Part shown: positions 7,331-15,428 of the stretch, in pieces
Position numbering within the stretch: position 1 is the first letter of the stretch
Layout of the letters: the number at the start of each line of letters is the position of its first letter
From: Collinsella sp.
GTDB taxonomy: Bacteria > Actinomycetota > Coriobacteriia > Coriobacteriales > Coriobacteriaceae
Assembly (NCBI GenBank): GCA_018382295.1
Contig: JAGZQF010000025.1
Span: 1 to 49,072, forward strand
Reading direction: 5' to 3'
Length of the DNA: 49,072 nt
Program-made: the position numbers and the translations under genes
Notes under the pieces: generated by a model
Told to the model about the DNA's origin: nothing
The model's database searches: none
The model's input: the letters and a program-made list of their open reading frames with translations, nothing else

Positions 7331-8743
7331 TTAGGTTGTCGTCGGAACGTAGGGATAGTATTCAAAGCGTAGCGTCATCAGCCGTTGCGGGGACTCGATG
7401 CCCGCGGCGATGATATCGGCATCTCGGGCGCGGTCAAACCCTTCAAGTTCAATCTGGTACGAGACGTCTTCCATAATGTCCAGACGCCGCCAAGCTAGGA
7501 GCGTGTCGCCATCGAATTCCAAGGTTTTGCTTCCATCTGGGGCAACGGCGTATAGGCGCAGCTTGGCAGTGGTTGCAGGGTCGACGATCGTGATCTTTTT
7601 GATTTCGTTCCGAGTATTCTTGGCGCCTAACAAGGTGAGCAATGTTGGTGCCACGATTTCACCCGATGGCAAAAAAACGACCTCGACGGACTCCGGAAAT
7701 GCGATGATGGCAGATTTGCGAACAGGTTGATTGGCCGCGGCAACTTCGATGCTTGCTGCATCGACGGTCGTCGTGTGGTCGAGTGCGGTGAGCATGCAGC
7801 AGTTGCCCTCATCGACATCTTGGGACGTCGCAAGGCCTAGGCTGTCCTCGAGTTGGGGATCGTTTGGCTCGATAACAGCTTCATCCGGTTCCTCTGAAGG
7901 GGCGGAGATGCCGTTTGTCGGCAGTGGCGCGCTGCCTGCTTTCTCCTCTGTTATGGCTGCGTTCGTGGTGCCATCTTTTGATGGGAAGGCCATTTCGTTC
8001 AATACAAAGGGAGCGACCCCGATGGCTCCAGCTCCATTCCATTCCATTTCGAGGAGCGCCGGGTCGGCAAGTACGTGCTGCCTGTCTTGCGTTTGGACAT
8101 CGATCTCGATAGGGCAGGGTTTCGCCCCTCGAGTAAGGCTGAGCGACCCGTTTTGCTTATCGTCTTTGATTTTGGCGCCTTCGGCATTGTCGGCGTAGAA
8201 CAACAGGGGGGTCTCTCCCGTTGCGACGGCGTCGGTGCTGGCTTTGGTTATCCGCAACGATGCCGTGAATGAGAGAGTGGGCTGCGCGCCGTCGGCGTGC
8301 GAGACAACGCAGCCCAGGCATACACCTCCTTCTTCTTCGAAAAACGCGCTGTCGAAGGCGACCTTCGCTTCGTTCGCCGAGTCATCGACCGAAGCGATGT
8401 CGATGCGTAGCTCCAAATCGCAAGGGTCGTCATCTGCATCGAGCGCAACTGAGCGCCACGTGCAGATGGCGCATCCTGCCTGGGAGCCGTTCGTCTTGTC
8501 CGAACGCTTGATATCCACGACTATCGAGCTGTCCGTGTCCTGGCGAAGGCATCCCGAGGTCGAGACTGTTGCCTGTGTGAGCGAAAACCGCTTGCATGCA
8601 ATGACGCTCGACGGGTCCGGTGCGGGGCTTAGGGCTGCCGGCAAGGAGTCCGCCATGACGGGGGTCGCCCAAGCGGCGATAGGCGTTCCGGTTGCGAGTG
8701 CGCCGCAGAGCGCGACGACGGGCAAAAGGTTCTTCGATGCCAT
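7331..8743 (-). CDS. Secreted cysteine-rich protein of unknown function
   Basis: The protein has 470 residues. An N-terminal signal peptide with a hydrophobic core and an AWA cleavage site near residue 26 shows export. The mature part carries about eleven Cys, including CAIC and CLGC pairs plus a CC near residue 315, which suggests disulfides or metal binding outside the cell. A Pro/Glu-rich acidic linker around 280-305 separates two probable beta-rich halves. There is no wall-sorting signal at the C-terminus (ends YYPYVPTTT). Start 8743 follows AAGGAG. It is last in the minus-strand exported-protein cluster, so it may be held at the surface by, or act with, the LAQTG protein upstream. I do not recognise a family. 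Confidence 0.75.
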   Translation of the reverse strand: MASKNLLPVVALCGALATGTPIAAWATPVMADSLPAALSPAPDPSSVIACKRFSLTQATVSTSGCLRQDTDSSIVVDIKRSDKTNGSQAGCAICTWRSVALDADDDPCDLELRIDIASVDDSANEAKVAFDSAFFEEEGGVCLGCVVSHADGAQPTLSFTASLRITKASTDAVATGETPLLFYADNAEGAKIKDDKQNGSLSLTRGAKPCPIEIDVQTQDRQHVLADPALLEMEWNGAGAIGVAPFVLNEMAFPSKDGTTNAAITEEKAGSAPLPTNGISAPSEEPDEAVIEPNDPQLEDSLGLATSQDVDEGNCCMLTALDHTTTVDAASIEVAAANQPVRKSAIIAFPESVEVVFLPSGEIVAPTLLTLLGAKNTRNEIKKITIVDPATTAKLRLYAVAPDGSKTLEFDGDTLLAWRRLDIMEDVSYQIELEGFDRARDADIIAAGIESPQRLMTLRFEYYPYVPTTT

Positions 8744-8782
8744 GGGGTCTCCTTGCTTTATATTGTGCGAGCTGGTTGTGTC

Positions 8783-9046
8783 TTATTGCTGGTTGCGTTT
8801 GATGCACAGTCCGAGGCCGGTGGCTCCCGCGCCCGCCGCAGCGACGCTTGCTGCCAAGAGCTGCTTTTCGTCGCCCGTTTGCGCCAACGGTTCCTGGCGG
8901 TCGCCGCGATCGAGCCCCGAGAGGTCGACCGTCACTTGCGTGGCGGCCTGCGCCTGCTCTTGTTGGGCAAAAGCCACTGCCGGCGCGAGCACCAGGATGC
9001 CGACGATGGTGGCCGATGCGATCGCCTTATGCCGTAGCGTGTGCAC
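8783..9046 (-). CDS. Small LAQTG sortase-anchored surface protein
   Basis: This 87-residue protein is nearly all signals. An N-terminal signal peptide (basic HTLRHK, hydrophobic core, AFA cleavage near residue 27) is followed by only about 27 mature residues. Then come the sorting motif LAQTG (54-58), a hydrophobic helix and a basic KR tail, so it should be linked to the wall by sortase. GTG 9046 gives the best signal peptide but overlaps the previous gene by 20 bases and lacks a clear ribosome site, suggesting translational coupling; TTG 9076 is the alternative. A wall protein this short is probably a stub or a partner for the adjacent secreted proteins. No sortase gene is in the window. Confidence 0.7.
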   Translation of the reverse strand: MHTLRHKAIASATIVGILVLAPAVAFAQQEQAQAATQVTVDLSGLDRGDRQEPLAQTGDEKQLLAASVAAAGAGATGLGLCIKRNQQ

Positions 9047-9629
9047 CGGGCTCGACCGTCCAAGTGATTGTTGCAACCTGATCGCCTTCGCCGGTTATAT
9101 GGAAGATGTCGCGCGTGACACGGGCGACGTTTCCGCTCGTCTTGAGCTTGATCTTGTCCGAACCGCCGGCAATACCCTGATAGCCCATGTCAAAGGTTGC
9201 GTTCTTGGAGAGATCGATTCCCGTTCCCTGCGTTGCGGCGCTGGCATCTTGGAGCGCGCCGTCGGGGCCGACCTTAAAGTCGATGGAGTTCTGCGCGGAT
9301 CCGGTCTTGGCGTCGGCGGCAATGGTCCAGGTGTTCATGGCGTCGATCTTCATGTTGGTGACATGGATGCCGTAGGCCGAAAGGTTGTCGATGGTGGTTG
9401 CATCTTCTGAGGGGCCCTGAAGCGTGCCGTCGGCCTTGGCGACGAACGGAATAACCGTCGGAACTTTGAAATTAACGTTGTCGATCTCGGTCCTGACCAT
9501 TACCTTCGTGGTTCCAACGCGCCCGGCTGCCATGGCTGGCGTCGGCGCCGCGCCCATTGCGAGTGCGAGCGCCAGTCCTGCGCCCACGACGAGCGCTCTG
9601 GCTCCGTTCATGTTCCTGGTGATGTCCAT
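9027..9629 (-). CDS. Secreted protein, repeat-type surface family
   Basis: The protein has 200 residues. The signal peptide ends AMA at about residue 34. The mature part has the pattern VPTVIPFVAKADGTL, then SAYGIHVTNMKID and TITWTVEP at the end. These are alternating beta strands of a kind I associate with small secreted surface proteins of Gram-positive gut bacteria. No anchor is present. Start 9629 follows AAAGGAA. The stop overlaps the start of the LAQTG gene, so the two are probably made together. Function is unknown; a structural or filament subunit is possible. Confidence 0.7.
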   Translation of the reverse strand: MDITRNMNGARALVVGAGLALALAMGAAPTPAMAAGRVGTTKVMVRTEIDNVNFKVPTVIPFVAKADGTLQGPSEDATTIDNLSAYGIHVTNMKIDAMNTWTIAADAKTGSAQNSIDFKVGPDGALQDASAATQGTGIDLSKNATFDMGYQGIAGGSDKIKLKTSGNVARVTRDIFHITGEGDQVATITWTVEPGAHATA

Positions 9630-9719
9630 GGTCGTTCCTTTCTATTCGCCGCGGGCCGTCCCCGCGATGATTGGACGAGTGTTGGTGACCGCGCGCAATG
9701 ACGCAGCGGGCGTTAGGGG

Positions 9720-10229
9720 CTAGTTCTCGGCCTGTTCCACCCGGACCTTGACGCGCGTCGGATTGCCGTGGTTGTCATGGGTCTTGGTGTCGAGTGCCTG
9801 GATTTCGATATACGCTTCGCCTTCCTCGATGTCGCCGGCGGGACACGTCTCAACCGTCTTGCCGGTTTCGACGATGCCGGACTCATAAATGGTCTCGTCG
9901 TTTTGGATGACGCGGAATCGCTGGGGAAACTTGTTGTCCTGGACGTTTTGCACGTTGACGCGCAACTTGCCGCCCTCCTGCAACTGGGCGACCGGCGCGA
10001 CCGAGATCGTCATCATGTTGTCGCGGACGATGGCGTCGAGCTCATCTTGGATCTCTTGGCGCGATTTGCCCTCGGCCGTCGTGACCGAGGCACCCGCTTC
10101 GGGTACGGGCTGCGACTGCCAGGCGTACAAGCCTACGGCGACGAGGGCGCAGGCGATAGCCAAGCAGACAGCGATGAGTTTCTTGCGATACCCCGGACTC
10201 GCGAATCGGGGCAACTTCTTCGCACTCAT
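9720..10229 (-). CDS. Membrane-anchored extracytoplasmic protein
   Basis: The protein has 169 residues: a short basic cytoplasmic start, one transmembrane helix (about 18-36), then a ~130-residue outside domain. This domain contains KLRVNVQNVQDN and VIQNDETIYESG and ends in VRVEQAEN. The strand pattern suggests an immunoglobulin-like beta sandwich. ATG 10229 overlaps the stop of the upstream gene as ATGA, a clear sign of coupled translation. It belongs with the secreted proteins that follow and may hold them at the membrane. The family is unknown to me. Confidence 0.7.
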   Translation of the reverse strand: MSAKKLPRFASPGYRKKLIAVCLAIACALVAVGLYAWQSQPVPEAGASVTTAEGKSRQEIQDELDAIVRDNMMTISVAPVAQLQEGGKLRVNVQNVQDNKFPQRFRVIQNDETIYESGIVETGKTVETCPAGDIEEGEAYIEIQALDTKTHDNHGNPTRVKVRVEQAEN

Positions 10230-10522
10230 GCGGCGTCCTTGGTGGTGTAGACGCGTGCGAACGTGGACGGGTCCGCTCCAAAGAGAATGTGAAGCATCAG
10301 GCGGCGCGAGTAGATGAGTTCATCGAAGTCGGGAGGGAGCTCGATGTCGTGGATGCGTGCGATGTGGTGAGCGAGCGCCGAGAACGACTCGGGGTCGCAG
10401 ATCACATCGGTGGTGACGTGGTAGACCGCCGTATCGGGGAATGCCTCTTCGTCGAAAGGCAGGAGATAGGGATCGTCGTCGACTTCGATGGCGACGCCGT
10501 ACTGGGGCCAGTAATATGCCAT
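10226..10522 (-). CDS. Small cytoplasmic protein of unknown function
   Basis: The protein has 98 residues, is acidic and has no signal peptide or membrane segment. It begins with an aromatic cluster (MAYYWPQYG) and has a helical middle (ALAHHIARIHDIELPPDFDELI). It is the first gene of the exported-protein cluster; its TGA overlaps the ATG of the next gene. The ribosome site GGGAGG lies about 5 bases before ATG 10522. A cytoplasmic first gene in an export cluster could be a regulator or chaperone, but nothing in the sequence proves that. Confidence 0.65.
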   Translation of the reverse strand: MAYYWPQYGVAIEVDDDPYLLPFDEEAFPDTAVYHVTTDVICDPESFSALAHHIARIHDIELPPDFDELIYSRRLMLHILFGADPSTFARVYTTKDAA

Positions 10523-10867
10523 GGGAACCTCCCTGCTTCTGGGCCAAAACTTCTATCGGTTTTGGCTGTCGACGCCGACCGTATCAGCCGCTACTTGACC
10601 AAATTCTGACCAAATGCTTGACGGATTAGCGTCTCCGCAGGTAAAAGGCGGCAAAAAATACTCCAACTTTTTTCGAGCGTCAATCGCGCGGCCGGCGACG
10701 GCGGGGCCATAAGTGTCAAAAGCATCGTCTGCCGAGGAAATCAAGCCGCTCGCCGAATTGCACGAACGTAAAAATCCTCAATTATGGAGACGGTCTCGAA
10801 CACGTCAACGAAACGATGCGGTAACATCTCCCTGCAAACACTGTAGTTAGCTAAAGGGGAGTTCTGC
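10523..10867. promoter_or_regulatory. Divergent intergenic region with phased TGAC repeats
   Basis: The region lies between the exported-protein cluster (minus) and the dehydrogenase operon (plus). TGAC recurs at 10596, 10607 and 10619, spaced 11 and 12 bases, within TTGACCAAAT / CTGACCAAAT / CTTGACGG. One-turn spacing fits a protein bound to one face of DNA. The plus-strand gene has AAGGGGAG before its ATG. No clear -10/-35 pair could be fixed. No gene seen. Confidence 0.4.
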
Positions 10868-12469
10868 ATGTCTGCAACCATCAAACCCTTCACCGATGAG
10901 TTCGAGGAATACGGTCGCGACGAGTCTCGCTCGTCGGGCGAGGCCTCGAGCATTTCGTTTCCAACATCGGAAGGCGAGGCTTGCGCCATCCTGCGGCAGC
11001 TCCATGCCGAGCGTGTCTCGGTAACGGTTCAGGGCGCCCGGACCGGTCTTGCCGCCGGCGCCGTGCCCCATGGCGGCCACATCCTCAATACCTCCCGTAT
11101 GAATCGCTACCTTGGCCTTCGCCGCGATGACGAGGGCCACTTTCTCTTGCGTGTTGAGCCCGGCGTCGTGCTGTCCGAGCTGCGCAAGCAGCTGGGCAAG
11201 AAGATGCTCCCGACCACAGGCTGGGACCAGGCTTCGCTTAAGGCTTACGAGGAATTTCAAGAAGCCCCCGAGCAGTTCTTTCCCACCGATCCCACCGAGG
11301 CATCTGCCTGCTTGGGCGGTATGGCGGCATGCAACGCCTCTGGCGCCCGTAGCTACGCTTACGGTCCCATGCGCCCCCACATCACGGGTCTTCACGTCGC
11401 GCTGACCGATGGCGACCTGGTCGAGCTTCAGCGCGGCGAGGTTTTTGCCCGGGGTCGCCACCTGTCACTTGCGACAGCGGAAGGCCGTGCGCTCGAGCTC
11501 GATCTTCCCGGCTATATCATGCCCGAGACCAAAAACGCTTCGGGCTATTTCGTCGCGGACGACATGGATGCCATCGACCTCTTTATCGGCGCCTGCGGCA
11601 CGCTCGGCGTCATCACGGAGCTCGAGATTGCCCTGCAGGCGGCGCCTGCGGTCGTTTGGGGTGTCAGTTGCTTCTTCGATAGCGAAGACAAGGCCGTGTC
11701 CTTCACCGATTCCGTGCGCCCCGTCCTGTCCCATGCGGCCGCCATCGAGTATTTTGATGCTGGGGCTTTGGATATCCTACGCCGCCAGCGCGAGCAGTCG
11801 ACGGCGTTTTCTTCGCTGCCGGCGCTCGACAAAGAGGCCAAGGTCTGCGTCTACGTGGAGCTCGACTGCGACGACGAGGCCCAAGCGACCGAGGAGCTGT
11901 ATCACTTGGGTTGGGTGCTGGAGCTTGCAGGTGGCCGCGACGATGCGACATGGGTCGCGCGTACCGAGGTCGATCGCGAATGCCAGCGATTCTTCCGCCA
12001 TGCGGTGCCCGAGAGCGTCAATATGCTTATCGACGAGCGCCGCCGCACCGACCCCACTATCACCAAGCTGGGCTCGGACATGTCGGTGCCCAACGCACGC
12101 TTGGCCGATGTCGTGGCCCTCTATCGCCGCACGCTGGCCGAAAGCGGGCTTGAGTCTGCTGCCTGGGGACACATCGGGAACAACCATCTGCATGTGAACA
12201 TCCTGCCGCGCGACGCGCAAGACTACCGTCGTGGTGGAGAACTCTTTGCCCAGTGGGCTTCCGAGGTCACGGCCATGGGCGGTGCCGTTTCTGCCGAGCA
12301 CGGCGTCGGCAAGATCAAGGCGGGTTTCTTGGAGACGATGTACGGCCACGAGGCCATGGTCGAGTCGGCGCGTCTCAAACTCCAGCTCGACCCTGCCGGC
12401 CAGCTGGGTCGCGGCAACCTGTTTTCGGAGAAGCTCTTGGATGAACTCGTCCAGAAAGGGGGCGCGTGA
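10868..12469 (+). CDS. FAD-dependent 2-hydroxyacid (lactate/glycolate) dehydrogenase, LctD/GlcD-like
   Basis: The protein has 533 residues. The N-terminal FAD-binding domain shows VTVQGARTGLAAGAVPHGG near residue 57. The middle region has the CLGGMAACNASGARSYAYG flavin-contact segment and FIGACGTLGVITELEIAL. The C-terminal cap ends with AEHGVGKIKAG and the usual LDPAGQLGRGNLF. It oxidises a 2-hydroxyacid, probably D-lactate or glycolate, and passes electrons to the Etf encoded next. Start 10868 follows AAGGGGAG. The gene order dehydrogenase-EtfB-EtfA matches the components of the flavin-based lactate dehydrogenase complex of acetogens (there lctB-C-D). The substrate cannot be fixed from sequence. 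Confidence 0.87.
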   Translation: MSATIKPFTDEFEEYGRDESRSSGEASSISFPTSEGEACAILRQLHAERVSVTVQGARTGLAAGAVPHGGHILNTSRMNRYLGLRRDDEGHFLLRVEPGVVLSELRKQLGKKMLPTTGWDQASLKAYEEFQEAPEQFFPTDPTEASACLGGMAACNASGARSYAYGPMRPHITGLHVALTDGDLVELQRGEVFARGRHLSLATAEGRALELDLPGYIMPETKNASGYFVADDMDAIDLFIGACGTLGVITELEIALQAAPAVVWGVSCFFDSEDKAVSFTDSVRPVLSHAAAIEYFDAGALDILRRQREQSTAFSSLPALDKEAKVCVYVELDCDDEAQATEELYHLGWVLELAGGRDDATWVARTEVDRECQRFFRHAVPESVNMLIDERRRTDPTITKLGSDMSVPNARLADVVALYRRTLAESGLESAAWGHIGNNHLHVNILPRDAQDYRRGGELFAQWASEVTAMGGAVSAEHGVGKIKAGFLETMYGHEAMVESARLKLQLDPAGQLGRGNLFSEKLLDELVQKGGA

Positions 12470-12471
12470 AG

Positions 12472-13287
12472 ATGAGCGATTTCCATATGGTGGTGTGCGT
12501 CAAGGCGGTGCCGGGAAGCACCGAGGTCAAGATGGACCCCAAGACCAATACCATTGTGCGCGACGGCAAGCAGGCGGTCATCAATCCCTTTGATGCGAGT
12601 GCCCTGGAGTGCGCGCTGGCGCTCAAGGACGACTTTATCGGCTTTGGCATGGATGCGCGCGTGACGGTGGTGTCGATGGGCATTCCCGCGACTGAGTCGC
12701 TATTGCGCGACTGCATCGCCCGTGGCGCCGACGACGCGCTGCTGCTAACCGATCGCGCCTTTGCAGGTGCCGATACCTTGGCGACCACGTATGCCCTCAA
12801 ATGCGGTATCGAGGCGCTCGACGAGGACTTCGACCTGCTTATCTGCGGCAAGATGGCGGTGGACGGCGATACGGCCCAGATTGGTCCCGAGCTTGCCGGC
12901 GCCTTCGAGATTCCCTGCGTGACCGATGTGAGCTGCGTGCAGAGCGCGGGCTTTACGACGTGCGGTTCGCTGGCGCTCGTTCACGGATGCGATGCCGGCG
13001 AGGAGACCGTGTATCTGGAGATGCCCTGCGCGATGACAACTGCCAAAGAGATTGGCCAGCTGCGCATGCCGAGCATTGCCGGTATTCGTGCGGCAGAGGA
13101 GGCTGACGTGTGCGTGGTCAGCGCTGCCGACGTGCATGCCGACCCCGCGCGTTGCGGCCTTGCTGGCTCGCCGACGCAGGTCGTGCGCTCGTTTGTGCCC
13201 GACCGCGATCAAACGTGCGAAGCCGTTGAGGGCACACCGACCGAGCAGGCGGCAAAGCTTGCCAAGATTATCGAGGGGATGGCATAG
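12472..13287 (+). CDS. etfB: Electron transfer flavoprotein beta subunit
   Basis: This is a 271-residue EtfB. The N-terminus reads MVVCVKAVPGS, followed by DGKQAVINPFDASALECALALKD. The middle has LICGKMAVDGDTAQIGPELAGAF, the AMP/FAD-binding signature of the family. It pairs with EtfA to carry electrons from the dehydrogenase upstream. ATG 12472 lies 9 bases after AAAGGGGG; GTG 12466, which overlaps the previous stop as GTGA, is the alternative. Whether the complex bifurcates electrons depends on a second FAD site in EtfB, which the sequence supports but does not prove. Confidence 0.88.
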   Translation: MSDFHMVVCVKAVPGSTEVKMDPKTNTIVRDGKQAVINPFDASALECALALKDDFIGFGMDARVTVVSMGIPATESLLRDCIARGADDALLLTDRAFAGADTLATTYALKCGIEALDEDFDLLICGKMAVDGDTAQIGPELAGAFEIPCVTDVSCVQSAGFTTCGSLALVHGCDAGEETVYLEMPCAMTTAKEIGQLRMPSIAGIRAAEEADVCVVSAADVHADPARCGLAGSPTQVVRSFVPDRDQTCEAVEGTPTEQAAKLAKIIEGMA

Positions 13288-14493
13288 ATGAGCGGACTGA
13301 TTATCGATAGCGAAGCCTGCATCGGCTGCGGTCGCTGCGTTCGTGCCTGTGCCTCGGGCGGCATCGTAGTGGAAGGCGAGCGACCCAACCGATGCGCCCA
13401 TGTAACCGACGGCTGCATCCTATGCGGTGGGTGTGTCGACGCCTGCCCTGTCAACGCTATCTCGATCGAGCGTGACGAGGCTGCTGGTGCGGTGGACCTT
13501 GATGCATATCGAGACATTTGGGTATTCGCGCAGACCGACGAGCGCGATACGGTGACTCCCGTTGCCTATGAGCTTATGGGCAAGGGGCGCGAGCTTGCCG
13601 ATGCTCGCGGCTGCCGTCTGGTGGCACTGGTCGGCATGAGCCCCGAGGGCTCGCTCGGGGACCTGGAGCATCTGGTTTGCGCGGGCGCCGACGAAGTCCT
13701 GACCTGTCGCGACGAGCGCCTGCGCCAAAACGATGCGGAGGTCTACGCCCGCTTGATCTGCGATTTGGTAGCCGAACGCAAACCCGAGGCCATCCTATAC
13801 GGTGCGACCGCTTTTGGTCGCGAACTGGCACCCGGCGTTGCCGTGCGTTTGCAGACGGGCCTTACGGCTGACTGCACCGTACTTTCGATGGATGCAGAGA
13901 CGGGACTGCTGCAACAGACGCGTCCGGCGTTTGGCGGCAACCTGATGGCAACCATCATTTGCCCCAACCACCGTCCGCAGATGGCAACGGTGCGCCCCGG
14001 TATCTTTAAGGCTCCCGACTTCGACTACGGCCGCTCTGGCACGATCACCCAGATATCGCTTGCGGATGATGCTAAGGCTCGTGTCGAGATCTCGATTCCC
14101 GCCGAGGAGTGGGGACAGCAGCCCTCGATCGCCAATGCCGAGTGCCTGGTCGTGGTGGGTCGCGGCATTGGTTCCAAGAAAAACCTGCCGTTGATGCGAA
14201 GGCTCGCCGAGGCTCTGGGAGCCGAGCTTGGCTGCACGCGACCTGTCGTGGAGGCCGGCTGGTTGGAGTATCGCCATCAGATTGGCCAGACGGGCGTATC
14301 GGTTTCGCCCAAGCTTCTCGTGAGTATCGGTGTTTCGGGCGCCATTCAGCATCTTGCCGGCATCGGTGGGGCGGAGTGCATTATCGCCATTAACGAGGAC
14401 CCGGATGCCCCCATTTTCGGTGCTGCCCAGTACAAGGTTGTTGGGGACGCCGTCGAGGTCGTCGAGGAGCTGCTGGCCCAGCTTGAGCGCTAG
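13288..14493 (+). CDS. etfA: Electron transfer flavoprotein alpha subunit with ferredoxin domain
   Basis: The protein has 401 residues. The N-terminal ferredoxin-type domain binds two [4Fe-4S] clusters: Cys 11, 14, 17, 21 and Cys 43, 46, 49, 53. The EtfA body follows, with the FAD-binding C-terminal segment (VVEAGWLEYRHQIGQTG, SIGVSGAIQHLAGI, IIAINEDPDAPIF). ATG 13288 directly follows the etfB stop, with GAGGGG upstream. The ferredoxin extension is typical of Etf partners of lactate dehydrogenase and some acyl-CoA dehydrogenases in anaerobes and suggests a link to ferredoxin or another Fe-S carrier. It ends tail-to-tail with the HD gene, the stop codons overlapping. Confidence 0.9.
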   Translation: MSGLIIDSEACIGCGRCVRACASGGIVVEGERPNRCAHVTDGCILCGGCVDACPVNAISIERDEAAGAVDLDAYRDIWVFAQTDERDTVTPVAYELMGKGRELADARGCRLVALVGMSPEGSLGDLEHLVCAGADEVLTCRDERLRQNDAEVYARLICDLVAERKPEAILYGATAFGRELAPGVAVRLQTGLTADCTVLSMDAETGLLQQTRPAFGGNLMATIICPNHRPQMATVRPGIFKAPDFDYGRSGTITQISLADDAKARVEISIPAEEWGQQPSIANAECLVVVGRGIGSKKNLPLMRRLAEALGAELGCTRPVVEAGWLEYRHQIGQTGVSVSPKLLVSIGVSGAIQHLAGIGGAECIIAINEDPDAPIFGAAQYKVVGDAVEVVEELLAQLER

Positions 14494-15302
14494 GCGCGCG
14501 CCAGCCAGTCGCGCATCTCGTCCTTTAGGCGGCTCCAGGTTGCCTGCGTGGCGGGGTCGGTAAAGGGCCGCGTAATGCCAAAGGGCGCGTCGAGCAGGCG
14601 GTGGATATCGCCCTGTTCGCGCGCCAGCGCGCGGCTTGCTGGATAGACGAGCTCAAACATAAAGCAGATAAGCCCCACCAAGAAGTCGGCGGGCTCATCG
14701 CGCTCATCGCGTGCGACGCAGCGGTGCTCGTCAAAGGCGGCAAGTGTCGGCGACGAGAAACGGCTGCCGAGAAACGTCTTCTCGTCCACCTTGAGGATAG
14801 TGTCGACGGTGCTGTCGGCGATGGTGCGCATAATGTCGATCTTGTCACCATCGCGCACGATATCGCAGAAGCACCGTGTACGCTCGTCGAGTTGTGCCGG
14901 CAGGCGAAAGTCGCTGTGATAGGCGATGCTCGCTCGGATGAGCTCGTCATGCGCACCGGTTTCGATAAAGTCACGGATGTCTGTCGTGGCGGGTGCATCG
15001 GCGGGATTCTCGCCAAAGAGGACCTCGATGCCCAGCGCCGCATGGCTCATGCTCTCGGCGTCCTTAAAGGTGTCCCAGCGTCGCAGCTGCTCAAAGCGGC
15101 CCATATCGTGTAGCAGGCCGCAAAGCCATGCCAGGTCAATATCTTCTGACGACCAGCCCTGCTCGCGCGCTACGGCATCGCATGCCTTGGCCACGTGGTA
15201 CGTATGCTCGATTTTGAGCGCGATGCGTGGGTTGGTGGCGTCGTAGGCATCGGTGTAGCTTTTGAAGGCCGCGCGCGCCCGGTCTCGATCGATAGCTGTC
15301 AT
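14490..15302 (-). CDS. HD-domain phosphohydrolase
   Basis: The protein has 270 residues. The N-terminal half has the HD signature: an early His (HTYHVAKACDAVA), then LCGLLHDMGRFEQ, and later AYHSDFRLP and CDIVRDGDKIDIMRT, which supply the remaining metal ligands. Proteins of this kind hydrolyse nucleotides or other phosphate esters; the substrate is unknown. Start 15302 follows AGGAAG. Its stop codon overlaps that of etfA on the other strand, so the two genes converge with no terminator between them. Confidence 0.82.
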   Translation of the reverse strand: MTAIDRDRARAAFKSYTDAYDATNPRIALKIEHTYHVAKACDAVAREQGWSSEDIDLAWLCGLLHDMGRFEQLRRWDTFKDAESMSHAALGIEVLFGENPADAPATTDIRDFIETGAHDELIRASIAYHSDFRLPAQLDERTRCFCDIVRDGDKIDIMRTIADSTVDTILKVDEKTFLGSRFSSPTLAAFDEHRCVARDERDEPADFLVGLICFMFELVYPASRALAREQGDIHRLLDAPFGITRPFTDPATQATWSRLKDEMRDWLARA

Positions 15303-15428
15303 AATGACTTCCTAAAAAGATGTGTCTTTCGATCCGGTGGCAATTGTAGGTGAACTCGGTTGCTGCCGGATGATGATTCTGCCGTGTCGCTACATGCGGC
15401 TCGGAGACCTTGTCAGGATGAGAAACGT

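Noticed and set aside
10553..10744. 63-codon minus-strand frame in the divergent intergenic region
   Set aside because: There is no ribosome site; it overlaps the TGAC repeat region and reads like noncoding repeat sequence.
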